A stretch of 19,648 nucleotides of DNA from Planctomycetota bacterium. Lineage in GTDB: Bacteria > Planctomycetota > UBA1135 > UBA2386. The stretch lies in NCBI GenBank assembly GCA_016793305.1, contig JAEUHU010000061.1, positions 1 through 19,648 of the forward strand. The letters are read 5' to 3'. Each line of letters starts with the position of its first letter. Position 1 is the stretch's first letter. The position numbers were made by a program, and so were the translations under genes. Positions 1-6,330 of the stretch are shown here, piece after piece. The notes under the pieces are model-generated. The model made no database searches. It was not told the origin of the DNA and saw only the letters and a list, made by a program, of their open reading frames with translations.

Positions 1-285
1 GCGCGGGCAGCCGGCCCCGTACTTCTTGCGCCCCACGGCCTCGAGGTCGATGCCGTGCAGCGAGGCCAGCGTGGCGAGCCAGGCGTAGACGTCGCCGAAC
101 TCCTCTTCGAGGTTCTGCCGTTCCTGGCGGCGGATCGCCCGCACCAGTTCGCCGCATTCCTCGACGAACCACAGCAGCGTGCGCGGGATGCCGCGGCCCT
201 GGTCGCGCGCGAAGTAGATCTCCTCGATCAGCCGCTGGAACGAGCCGGCCGGAGCCGGCACCGTCGGCAGGTTCGGGTCGCTCAT
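1..285 (-). CDS. MazG-like nucleotide pyrophosphohydrolase, C-terminus cut by window edge
   Basis: The 95 residues visible before the window edge read as an all-alpha NTP pyrophosphohydrolase of the MazG family, which hydrolyses (d)NTPs to monophosphates and PPi. The metal-binding signature is present: FVEECGE at residues 40-46 (EExxE) and EEEFGD at 60-65 (ExxD). This is followed by the helix LATLASLHGIDLEAV and a KKYGAGCP segment. The Cys near the cut edge may start a small metal-binding tail, but that lies outside the window. The ATG at 285 overlaps the TGA of the upstream phosphatase gene (ATGA at 282-285), so the two are probably translationally coupled. Substrate and in vivo role (house-cleaning or alarmone control) cannot be told from sequence. 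Family assignment is confident; no gene symbol is justified. Confidence 0.85.
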   Translation of the reverse strand, partial: MSDPNLPTVPAPAGSFQRLIEEIYFARDQGRGIPRTLLWFVEECGELVRAIRRQERQNLEEEFGDVYAWLATLASLHGIDLEAVGRKKYGAGCPR

Positions 286-1424
286 TCCTGCCCCACGCGC
301 TTCACGGTGATCAGCAGCAGGTCCTCGCGCAGGCCGTCCTCGCCGGCGTCCTGTTCGAGGCCGCCGAGCACGACGTTCATGAACATGCGCGTGTGCCGCG
401 GCGAGTGCTGGCGCAGCAGGTCGAGCAGGCCGCCGGCGCGCAGCAGCGCGTCGTTGCCGAGCACGAGCCGGATGCCCGGGCTCATCTCGATCTCCTGCGG
501 ACGCAGCGACTTCTCGAACACCGGGCCGTCGTCGAGGCCGATCGCGAGGCCTTCGGCGTTGAGCTCGAGCACCTCGCCGCGGTGGCAGATCAGCAGCGGG
601 GTGCGCGCACCGGCCTGGTAAAGCTTGGCGCCGTCCTGGCCGAACTGCAGCACGGTGGCCTTGGCGCAGACGCCGGTCGGCAGGTGCGTCTTGCAGACCT
701 TGTTGGTGTGCGCCAGCGCCTTGCGCGGCGTGGCCCCGGCGAGGAACGCGCGGTGCAGCTCGTCGCGCGCCATGCGCATCGCCACCACCGACAGGGCGCC
801 ATGGCCTTCGGCGCTGACCACGTAGGCGACGGTCGTTCCCGTGCCACCGGCCTGGCTGTCGCCGGCGACGGCGACCACGTCGAAGTAGTCGAGGCCGCCG
901 CGCGAGCCGTTGCTCATCGCCCCGTCGACCTCGTAGCCGGCGACCTCGGGGAACTTCTGCGGCACGGTCTTGTCGCGCAGCTGCTGGACCAGCGGGTCCA
1001 TCGACACGTGCAGGCCGCCGCTCGACTGCTGCTGGTCCTTCAGCAGCGCGGCGAGGTCCGACGCCAGCGCCTGCACCGACCGACCGAGGGCCGCCACTTC
1101 GTCGTGGCCGTCGATGCGCACGCGCACCTCGGCGCCGCCGCGGCCGATCTTGCCGACCGAGCGGCCGACCTCGGCGATGCGCGAGGCGACCTTGCCGGCC
1201 AGCATCCAGGCGATGCCGAAGGCGGCCGCCGCCAGGAACAGGCTCAGCACGAGGCCGATCGTCCAGCCGCGCGAGATGGTCGCGTCGTCGAGCTTGGCGC
1301 CGAGGTTCTGCACCAGCACCAGCGTCGTCACGAGGCCGCCGATCAGTCCGGCCGCGGCGCCGCCGAGGGCGATGGGAAGGGCCAGTTTGCCGACCGGCTT
1401 GCTCGTCTTGGCTGGTTTCGCCAT
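282..1424 (-). CDS. RsbU/SpoIIE-like membrane-anchored PP2C-type phosphatase (active site divergent)
   Basis: This 380-residue protein has two hydrophobic helices near the N-terminus (about 13-38 and 53-76), a HAMP-like linker (about 77-125) and a C-terminal domain (about 155-378) resembling the SpoIIE/RsbU Ser/Thr phosphatases of partner-switching pathways. Family landmarks are VAGYEVDGAM (161-170), GGLDYFD (176-182), SAEGHGALSVVAM (204-216), ATVLQF (256-261), AGARTPLL (271-278), LGNDALL (322-328) and LREDLLLITVKR (365-376). Usual family members carry GGDxYD and a DVSGHG-type motif; here the first has an inserted Leu and the Asp before the GHG is replaced, so catalysis is uncertain. The segment between the two helices is short (about 15 residues), so there is no large periplasmic sensor domain. 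It sits 98 bases downstream of pgsA and overlaps the MazG-like gene by 4 bases. No anti-sigma factor or anti-anti-sigma partner is adjacent. Confidence 0.75.
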   Translation of the reverse strand: MAKPAKTSKPVGKLALPIALGGAAAGLIGGLVTTLVLVQNLGAKLDDATISRGWTIGLVLSLFLAAAAFGIAWMLAGKVASRIAEVGRSVGKIGRGGAEVRVRIDGHDEVAALGRSVQALASDLAALLKDQQQSSGGLHVSMDPLVQQLRDKTVPQKFPEVAGYEVDGAMSNGSRGGLDYFDVVAVAGDSQAGGTGTTVAYVVSAEGHGALSVVAMRMARDELHRAFLAGATPRKALAHTNKVCKTHLPTGVCAKATVLQFGQDGAKLYQAGARTPLLICHRGEVLELNAEGLAIGLDDGPVFEKSLRPQEIEMSPGIRLVLGNDALLRAGGLLDLLRQHSPRHTRMFMNVVLGGLEQDAGEDGLREDLLLITVKRVGQE

Positions 1425-1522
1425 GGCTCGTTGGGCCGGCGGGGCTCTGCCGGTGGCGGCGCATCATGGCGAGCGAGGCACCCTCCGTCACGCCGCGAGC
1501 GCGACGTTCCGCGCGAGTCGCT

Positions 1523-2134
1523 TCAGCGGGCGCCGGCGAACAGGATCGAGCGCGCCTTCCAGACGTAGTTGGCGCCCGACACGACGGTCAGCACCAGCGA
1601 CACCCAGAAGCCCCACTGCGCCGCCCAGACGAACGTGCCGGTGCCGGCGACCATCGTCAGCAAGGCGCCGACGGTCCAGCACTGCGAGACCATCTTCCAC
1701 TTGCCGAGCCTGTCGGCAGGGAACGGCTGGCCGCTCGCCTCGACGACGCCGCGGATCGCGGTGACCAGGAACTCGCGGGCGATGACGACCACGACGTACC
1801 AGGTGGTCAGCACCGTGGTCGCGGCAGGGAACTGCAGCAGCGTGACCAGCGAGCCGGCGATCAGCACCTTGTCGGCGAACGGGTCGGCGACGCGGCCGAA
1901 CGCGGTCACCAGGTTCCACTTCCGGGCCAGGTAGCCGTCGAGGAAGTCGGTGAACGCGGCGATCAGGAAGAAGACGAAGGCGGTCCAGACCAGCGGTTGG
2001 CTGGCGTCGGTGACGACCGTCCAGAGCTCGTACGGGCGATAGAGCGTCTCACGGTGCGGAGCCAGCTCCAGGCACACGAACACACCCGCCGTCAGCACGA
2101 GGCGCAGCAGCGTGATGGTGTTCGGGAGGTTCAT
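1523..2134 (-). CDS. pgsA: CDP-diacylglycerol--glycerol-3-phosphate 3-phosphatidyltransferase
   Basis: This integral membrane enzyme (203 residues) of the CDP-alcohol phosphatidyltransferase family makes phosphatidylglycerol phosphate from CDP-diacylglycerol and glycerol-3-phosphate, the committed step to phosphatidylglycerol and cardiolipin. The family signature DxxDGxxARx8Gx3Dx3D is complete: D63, D66-G67, A70-R71, G80, D84, D88. The N-terminus MNLPNTITLLRLVL is typical of PgsA, and several hydrophobic segments follow (about 9-24, 48-62, 88-102, 108-125, 155-175). The ATG at 2134 overlaps the rimO stop (ATGA). PgsA is preferred over phosphatidylserine or phosphatidylinositol synthases because of the N-terminal NxxT-LR pattern and because rimO-pgsA adjacency is common in bacteria. 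Length is slightly above the usual 180-190 residues because of a loop around residues 25-46. Confidence 0.92.
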   Translation of the reverse strand: MNLPNTITLLRLVLTAGVFVCLELAPHRETLYRPYELWTVVTDASQPLVWTAFVFFLIAAFTDFLDGYLARKWNLVTAFGRVADPFADKVLIAGSLVTLLQFPAATTVLTTWYVVVVIAREFLVTAIRGVVEASGQPFPADRLGKWKMVSQCWTVGALLTMVAGTGTFVWAAQWGFWVSLVLTVVSGANYVWKARSILFAGAR

Positions 2135-3546
2135 GCCTGCTTCTTCGCCTTGCCACCCGCCGGCTTCTTGCCGCCACCCTTGCCGTCGGCCGCGACCAAC
2201 GCTCCCTCGAGCTCGTAGTCGTGCGCCTTCGTGATCGTGACGTCGAGCATCTGGCCAGGCTCGGCCGAACCCTTCGGCAGCAGCACGCGGCCGTCGACCT
2301 CGGGCGCGTCGGCCCAGGTGCGGGCGACGACGCGCTTCGCTTCGGCGTCGTAGCCGTCGACGAGCACCGGCAGCGTGGTGCCGACCAGCGACTCGTGGAA
2401 CGAACGCATCACCGAACGCTGCAGCTCCATCAGCTCGGCGACGCGCGCTTCCGCGACCTTGCCCGGCACCTGGTCCGGCATGTCGTACGCCGGCGTGTCC
2501 TCTTCCTGCGAGTACGGGAACACGCCCAGGCGCTCGAAGCGATAGCTCGAGACCAGCTCCTTCGCCGCCTGGAAGTCGGCCTCGGTCTCGCCCGGGAAGC
2601 CGGCGATCAGCGTGCTGCGCACGGCGATGCCGGGCACCTCGCTGCGCAGCCGGTCGAGGATGCCGCGCACCTGCTCGCCCGAGACGCCGCGCTTCATCGC
2701 CTTCAGCATCGGCGAGCTGATGTGCTGGATCGGGATGTCGAGGTACTTCACCGCCTTCGGATGCTCGCGCAGGAACGTCGTCAGCTCCGGCAGCACGGTG
2801 TGCGGGTATGCGTACATCAGCCGGATCCAGCGGATGCCGTCGACTTCACCGAGCTTCTCGAGCAGCACGTGGATCTGGCGCTTCCTCGTCGTGTCGAGGC
2901 CGTAGGCGGTGCTGTCCTCGGCGACGACGACCAGCTCCTGCACGCCGGCGGCGGCGAGGTTCTGCGCTTCTTCGACCAGCACGTCGATCGGCTTGCTGCG
3001 GTTCTTGCCGCGCATCTTCGGGATCGCGCAGAACGTGCAGGTGTGGTCGCAGCCTTCGCTGATGCGCAGGTAGGCGAAGCTCTTCGGCGTCAGCAGGAAG
3101 CGCTTGGTGTCGCTGCGCGGGCCCTTCGGCTTGCCGCCGTCGACCGGCGCCACCCAGCGGCGCGTGCTGCCGTTGACGATCTTGCGCACGACGGCCGGCA
3201 CGCCCGAGTAGTCGGACAGGCCGAACACCGCGTCGAGCTCCTCGACGTTCTTCTTCAGGTCGTCGCCGTAGCGCTGCGCGAGGCAACCGACGGCGATCAC
3301 GCCCTTCAAGTTGCCCTCTTCCTTGAGGCGCGCGACCGACAGGATCGTGTCGATCGACTCCTGCTTCGCGGTCTCGATGAACCCGCAGGTGTTGACGACG
3401 ACGACGTCGGCGTCGGTCGGTTCCTTGACGACCTGCAGCCCCTCCTCGACGACGTGGCCGAGCAGCACCTCGGAATCGACGAGGTTGCGGGCGCAGCCGA
3501 GGCTGATCATCGCGACGCGGATGGCTTCGTTCACGTTCGGCTCCAT
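2131..3546 (-). CDS. rimO: Ribosomal protein uS12 methylthiotransferase RimO
   Basis: RimO is a radical SAM enzyme that methylthiolates the conserved Asp of ribosomal protein uS12. It has an N-terminal UPF0004 domain with three cluster cysteines (C18 in SLGCARNLVDSEVL, C54 in NTCGF, C88 in VGCLAQ). The central radical SAM domain carries CDHTCTFC (C166, C170, C173), and a TRAM domain forms the C-terminus. The LVDSEVLLG segment favours RimO over MiaB. Predicted length is 471 residues, about 30 more than usual, mostly from a Gly/Lys-rich tail. The ATG at 3546 is used here, but a GTG at 3534 has GGAG six bases before it and could be the true start. The gene begins a new unit after the hairpin behind rplI and overlaps pgsA by 4 bases. 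Confidence 0.95.
   Translation of the reverse strand: MEPNVNEAIRVAMISLGCARNLVDSEVLLGHVVEEGLQVVKEPTDADVVVVNTCGFIETAKQESIDTILSVARLKEEGNLKGVIAVGCLAQRYGDDLKKNVEELDAVFGLSDYSGVPAVVRKIVNGSTRRWVAPVDGGKPKGPRSDTKRFLLTPKSFAYLRISEGCDHTCTFCAIPKMRGKNRSKPIDVLVEEAQNLAAAGVQELVVVAEDSTAYGLDTTRKRQIHVLLEKLGEVDGIRWIRLMYAYPHTVLPELTTFLREHPKAVKYLDIPIQHISSPMLKAMKRGVSGEQVRGILDRLRSEVPGIAVRSTLIAGFPGETEADFQAAKELVSSYRFERLGVFPYSQEEDTPAYDMPDQVPGKVAEARVAELMELQRSVMRSFHESLVGTTLPVLVDGYDAEAKRVVARTWADAPEVDGRVLLPKGSAEPGQMLDVTITKAHDYELEGALVAADGKGGGKKPAGGKAKKQA
3541..3544 (-). promoter_or_regulatory. Candidate Shine-Dalgarno for an alternative rimO start
   Basis: GGAG lies inside the first two codons of the ATG-initiated reading and six bases upstream of an in-frame GTG (3534-3532). 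The ATG at 3546 itself has no purine-rich site upstream. If this is the working ribosome site, RimO would start VNEAIRVAMISLGC and lose four residues. Confidence 0.45.
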
Positions 3547-3601
3547 TCTGCCGCAGGGCCCGTGCGCGGCGAAGGCGCAAACGTGCACCCCGGGACGCAC
3601 A

Positions 3602-3633
3602 GCGCCGAAGCGACCGGGAGATCGCTTCGGCGC
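3602..3633 (-). terminator. Perfect 12-bp stem-loop downstream of rplI
   Basis: Arms gcgccgaagcga (3602-3613) and tcgcttcggcgc (3622-3633) are exact reverse complements around an 8-base loop. The hairpin begins 25 bases after the rplI stop and sits in the 112-base gap before rimO. No T-run follows on the minus strand, so it is either a U-tract-less terminator, a 3'-end stabiliser or a processing site. It is the only gap of this size within the stretch from glmU to the MazG-like gene that contains a strong hairpin, which supports separate transcription units. Confidence 0.6.
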
Positions 3634-3658
3634 GCGGGGACTGCGGCGATGCCTTCGC

Positions 3659-4111
3659 TCAGGCGTCGGCTTGCTTGACGACCCAGACCTTGACCGTCGC
3701 CTCGACGCTCTGGTGCAGGTGCACGAGCACGTCGTAGGTGCCGATCTGCTTGAGCGGCTGCTCGAGGCGGACCTGCTTGTCGTCGACGGCGATGCCACGA
3801 TCGCGCAGCGCCTTGGCGATGCTGCCGGCCGTGACCGAGCCGTAGAGGTGGCCGTCGTCGCTGGCGCGGCCCTCGATCGTGATCGAGGCCTCGACCAGCT
3901 TCTGGGCCAGTTCCTTCATCGAGCCGATGCGCTTCTGCTCCTCGGCCATGGCCGCGGCGCGCGCGCGCTCGATGGCGGCGACGTTGTCCTTGGTGACCGC
4001 GACGGCGAGGCCGCGCGGCAGCAGGTAGTTGCGGGCGTAGCCCGGCTTGACCTTGACCACGTCGCCGAGGCGACCGAGGTGCTCGATGTTCTGCTTCAGC
4101 AGGAGTTCCAT
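3659..4111 (-). CDS. rplI: Large ribosomal subunit protein bL9
   Basis: This full-length bL9 (150 residues) binds 23S rRNA at the base of the L1 stalk through its N-terminal domain. The N-terminal signature is intact: LGRLGDVVKVKPGYARNYLLPRGLA spans about residues 12-36. A long charged connecting helix (about 42-75, rich in Ala, Arg, Glu and Lys) and a C-terminal domain with GSVTAGSIAKAL (about 91-102) follow. A strong Shine-Dalgarno GGAGG lies seven bases before the ATG. It follows rpsR with a one-base gap and is the last gene of the glmU-to-rplI operon, directly ahead of the 12-bp hairpin. Confidence 0.97.
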   Translation of the reverse strand: MELLLKQNIEHLGRLGDVVKVKPGYARNYLLPRGLAVAVTKDNVAAIERARAAAMAEEQKRIGSMKELAQKLVEASITIEGRASDDGHLYGSVTAGSIAKALRDRGIAVDDKQVRLEQPLKQIGTYDVLVHLHQSVEATVKVWVVKQADA

Positions 4112-4112
4112 G

Positions 4113-4394
4113 TCACATCCTCCCCACGAACGGCATCAGGCCGACGAGACGCGCGCGCTTGATGGCCTCGGCCAGCTGACGCTGGTTCTGACCCGAGAAC
4201 CCGGTGCGCTTGCGCGACTGGATGCGGCCGTTGGCCGAGACGAACTTCGACAGGTACGGCACGTTCTTGTAGTCCAGCGGCTCCTCCGGCAGGACCTCGC
4301 GACGGCGGGCGCCGAAGCGGCCGAACTTGCTGCGGCGGGCGCCGTCACGCGACGAACCGCCGGCGCCACCATTGGCTTGGGAAGCAGAGCTCAT
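4113..4394 (-). CDS. rpsR: Small ribosomal subunit protein bS18
   Basis: This 93-residue protein matches bS18, which pairs with bS6 on the platform of the 30S subunit. The core reads DYKNVPYLSKFVSANGRI, then RKRTGFSGQNQRQLAEAIKR and ARLVGLMPF, the usual order and spacing. The N-terminus is a Ser/Gly/Arg-rich extension of about 35 residues before the conserved core and contains no zinc-ligand cysteines. GGAGG lies seven bases before the ATG. Spacing is two bases from rpsF and one base from rplI. In many bacteria ssb lies between rpsF and rpsR; here it does not. Confidence 0.96.
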   Translation of the reverse strand: MSSASQANGGAGGSSRDGARRSKFGRFGARRREVLPEEPLDYKNVPYLSKFVSANGRIQSRKRTGFSGQNQRQLAEAIKRARLVGLMPFVGRM

Positions 4395-4396
4395 GA

Positions 4397-4837
4397 TCAG
4401 GCCTCCGTGGAGGTGGTGGTGTCCGCCGTGGCCTCGACGGCCTCGGCCGGGGCTTCGACGACCGGCGCGCTGGCCGGGGCGTCGTCGCTCGGGATGGCAT
4501 TGACGTCGAAGTCGGCCTCGGGCTCGTAGGCGCCCTGCGGCACTTCGGCGCAGTCGACGAGCAGCCAGCGGAGCAGCGACTCGTTGAACTGCAGGTCACG
4601 GCGGATCGCCGCGACGGCCTGCGTGTCCACCGCGAAGTAGACGAGCAGGTAGGTGCCGCGCAGCTGGCCCTTGATCGGATAGGCGAGGCGACGCTCGTCC
4701 CACCGGCGGCTGCTGAGGATCTTGGCACCGTGCTTGGTGAACTGGGCGGTGATGGCATCCTTCAGCGGCTGCCAGCCCTTGCGGACCTCCCGATTGTCGA
4801 GGAGGCACATGCATTCGTACGTGCGCGTGCGTTGCAC
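4397..4837 (-). CDS. rpsF: Small ribosomal subunit protein bS6 with acidic C-terminal extension
   Basis: The first about 100 residues are a standard bS6: RTYECMCLLDN at the start, then SSRRWDERRLAYPIKGQ and TYLLVYFAVD, ending FNESLLRWLLVD. Typical bS6 stops near residue 95-100; this one continues to 146 with a low-complexity tail rich in Ala, Glu, Asp, Pro and Thr. Start is GTG at 4837; no in-frame ATG precedes it, and GGGAG six bases upstream (4848-4844) supports it. That site lies over the end of pth, whose stop is one base upstream. An out-of-frame ATG at 4842 is not the start. The function, bS18 partner in the 30S platform, is from the family. Confidence 0.96.
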   Translation of the reverse strand: MQRTRTYECMCLLDNREVRKGWQPLKDAITAQFTKHGAKILSSRRWDERRLAYPIKGQLRGTYLLVYFAVDTQAVAAIRRDLQFNESLLRWLLVDCAEVPQGAYEPEADFDVNAIPSDDAPASAPVVEAPAEAVEATADTTTSTEA

Positions 4838-4838
4838 T

Positions 4839-5504
4839 TCATTCTCCCGGGCGTGAGCCCGAATCCGAGTTGTAGGTTCCCATCAGGTTCTGCAGGTCCG
4901 CGCCATCGAGCCATTCCTGCGTGCAGTCGGCAGCGCGAACCAGGACACGACCGAGAACCTCACGTTCCTCCGGGAGGAATGGCGCCAGGACGTAGTCCGG
5001 CCAGTGGGCCGGACGAATCCCTCCGGACTGGTCGCCGCCTTGCGGAGCGACCGGCCCGATACCGAGACGGAGACGGGGATAGCCATCCGTACCCAGACAT
5101 TGCTGGATGGACTTGAGGCCGTTGTGGCCTCCGGCACTCCCCGACGGCCGGATGCGCATCCGGCCCAGCGGTAGGTTCAGGTCATCGACGATCACAAAGA
5201 GCGAATCCGGTGGCCGTCCCGCGGCCCGCAGCAGCGGACCGGCGACGTCGCCGGACAAATTCACGTAGGTCTGCGGCTTCGTCAGCAGGAACGAACGTCC
5301 CTTCCGACGACCCTCGCAGACCTGGGCCTTCACCTTGCCGCCGAACACCCGCGAACCATCGTCCGCGTGCCGTTCGAGCCGAGCGAAGGAGAGACCCAGC
5401 CGCTGCGCCAGCAGGTCGAGCACCATGAACCCGACGTTGTGTCGGGTCCCGTCGTACTCGGGACCGGGGTTGCCGATCCCCAACACGATGCGGTGCCAGC
5501 CCAT
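4839..5504 (-). CDS. pth: Peptidyl-tRNA hydrolase
   Basis: This enzyme (221 residues) releases tRNA from peptidyl-tRNAs that drop off the ribosome. All known key positions of bacterial Pth are present: GIGNPG with N12, catalytic H22 in TRHNVGF, KPQTYVNLSG with N82, D107 in VIVDDLNLPLG, and SGSAGGHNGL with N128. Length is about 25 residues over the usual 190-195, from insertions around residues 45-70 and 150-165 and a short Ser/Gly C-terminal tail. ATG at 5504 has only a weak ribosome site. The gene follows rplY after a 116-base spacer filled largely by a tandem repeat, and rpsF starts one base after its stop. Confidence 0.97.
   Translation of the reverse strand: MGWHRIVLGIGNPGPEYDGTRHNVGFMVLDLLAQRLGLSFARLERHADDGSRVFGGKVKAQVCEGRRKGRSFLLTKPQTYVNLSGDVAGPLLRAAGRPPDSLFVIVDDLNLPLGRMRIRPSGSAGGHNGLKSIQQCLGTDGYPRLRLGIGPVAPQGGDQSGGIRPAHWPDYVLAPFLPEEREVLGRVLVRAADCTQEWLDGADLQNLMGTYNSDSGSRPGE
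4844..4848 (-). promoter_or_regulatory. Shine-Dalgarno fixing the GTG start of rpsF
   Basis: GGGAG overlaps the last codons of pth and stands six bases before the GTG at 4837. It decides the GTG start for rpsF over the out-of-frame ATG at 4842 and implies coupling to pth translation. Confidence 0.7.
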
Positions 5505-5550
5505 GGTGGCGTGCGAGGGGCGAGCAGGCTAGGCGGCGAGCCCGGCCAGA

Positions 5551-5610
5551 ACAAGGGCCAGTTGGACAAGAGCCTGTCGGCCAAGAGTCTGCCCGACAAG
5601 GGCCTGCCTG
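5551..5610. repeat. Four imperfect 15-bp tandem repeats between rplY and pth
   Basis: Four consecutive 15-base units read ACAAGGGCCAGTTGG, ACAAGAGCCTGTCGG, CCAAGAGTCTGCCCG and ACAAGGGCCTGCCTG. Each unit begins MCAAGRGYC. They fill about half of the 116-base spacer between the rplY stop (5621) and the pth ATG (5504). On the minus strand, a frame shifted from rplY stays open through the array as a five-residue repeat (QALVG, QTLGR, QALVQ) down to 5529, but that frame has no start of its own. Whether the array works in the mRNA or is slippage debris is unknown. Confidence 0.85.
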
Positions 5611-5620
5611 CTCACTGCGA

Positions 5621-6283
5621 TCACTTCTTGTCGGCCTTGGCGTCCTTGGCGTCCTTGCCGTCCGCCGCCTTGGCGTCGCCAGCCTTCGCGTCGGCGGCCG
5701 GAGCAGCCGCCGCGGCCGGAGCCGGAGCGACTTCCTGCACGACGATCTTGGCGACGTGGCAGACGGGCATCTTGACTTCGGAAACCAGCGTGACCCCGGC
5801 CGGCAGCTTCAGCTCGCCCGCGGTCAAGTACTGGTCGATCTCGAGGCTGCTGACGTCGTGCTCGATCGAGTCCGGGATCGCCGTCGGCAGGCAGCGGATC
5901 ATGACCTTCATGTGGTCCTTCATCAGCGTGCCGCCCTTGCCGAGCCCGGCCGGGTGACCGGCGAGCGTCACCTCGACCTCCGTCTCGATCGGCTTGGTCA
6001 GGTCGACGCGCTTGAAGTCGGCGTGCACCGGGTGATCCGTGGTGTTGGCCCACGTCACTTCCTGCAGCAGCGCCGCTTGCGCCTGGCCGGCGATGTCGAG
6101 CTGGAAGACGCGGTGGTGCGCCTTGACGTGCTGCTCGAGCTCCCACTCCGAGATCGAGATGGAGACGGGCTCCTTGCCATCCCCGTAGACGACGGCGGGC
6201 AACCAGCCCTCGGCGCGCAGCTTCGCCACGCGGTTGCGGCCCAGAGCCGTGCGACGCTCGGCCTTCATGCGAACGACTTGCAT
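5621..6283 (-). CDS. rplY: Large ribosomal subunit protein bL25 (Ctc/TL5 type, two domains)
   Basis: This is the 5S-rRNA-binding bL25 in its long Ctc/TL5 form (220 residues). The N-terminal domain has KAERRTALGRNRVAKLRAEG (7-26) and LPAVVYGDGKEP (28-39). The middle carries DHPVHADFKRVDL (82-94), and a TL5 C-terminal beta domain covers about 95-187 (IPDSIEHDVSSLEI, LPAGVTLVSE). After about residue 187 it ends in a low-complexity Ala/Lys/Asp tail with KDAKDAKADKK. ATG at 6283 has an AGAGG site nine bases upstream. It lies 47 bases after prs, an adjacency seen in many bacteria, and feeds into pth. Confidence 0.95.
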   Translation of the reverse strand: MQVVRMKAERRTALGRNRVAKLRAEGWLPAVVYGDGKEPVSISISEWELEQHVKAHHRVFQLDIAGQAQAALLQEVTWANTTDHPVHADFKRVDLTKPIETEVEVTLAGHPAGLGKGGTLMKDHMKVMIRCLPTAIPDSIEHDVSSLEIDQYLTAGELKLPAGVTLVSEVKMPVCHVAKIVVQEVAPAPAAAAAPAADAKAGDAKAADGKDAKDAKADKK

Positions 6284-6330
6284 AGTGAACTACCTCTTGG
6301 AATCGATGCGGAAAGCGGCTTTGCGGGCGA

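Noticed and set aside
1425..1522. Weak inverted repeats in the gap between pgsA and the phosphatase gene as a terminator
   Set aside because: Stems are only about five base pairs with long loops, common by chance in such G+C-rich sequence.
2221..3678. A 485-codon open frame on the plus strand
   Set aside because: It lies opposite rimO, whose radical SAM cysteines and TRAM domain are unmistakable.
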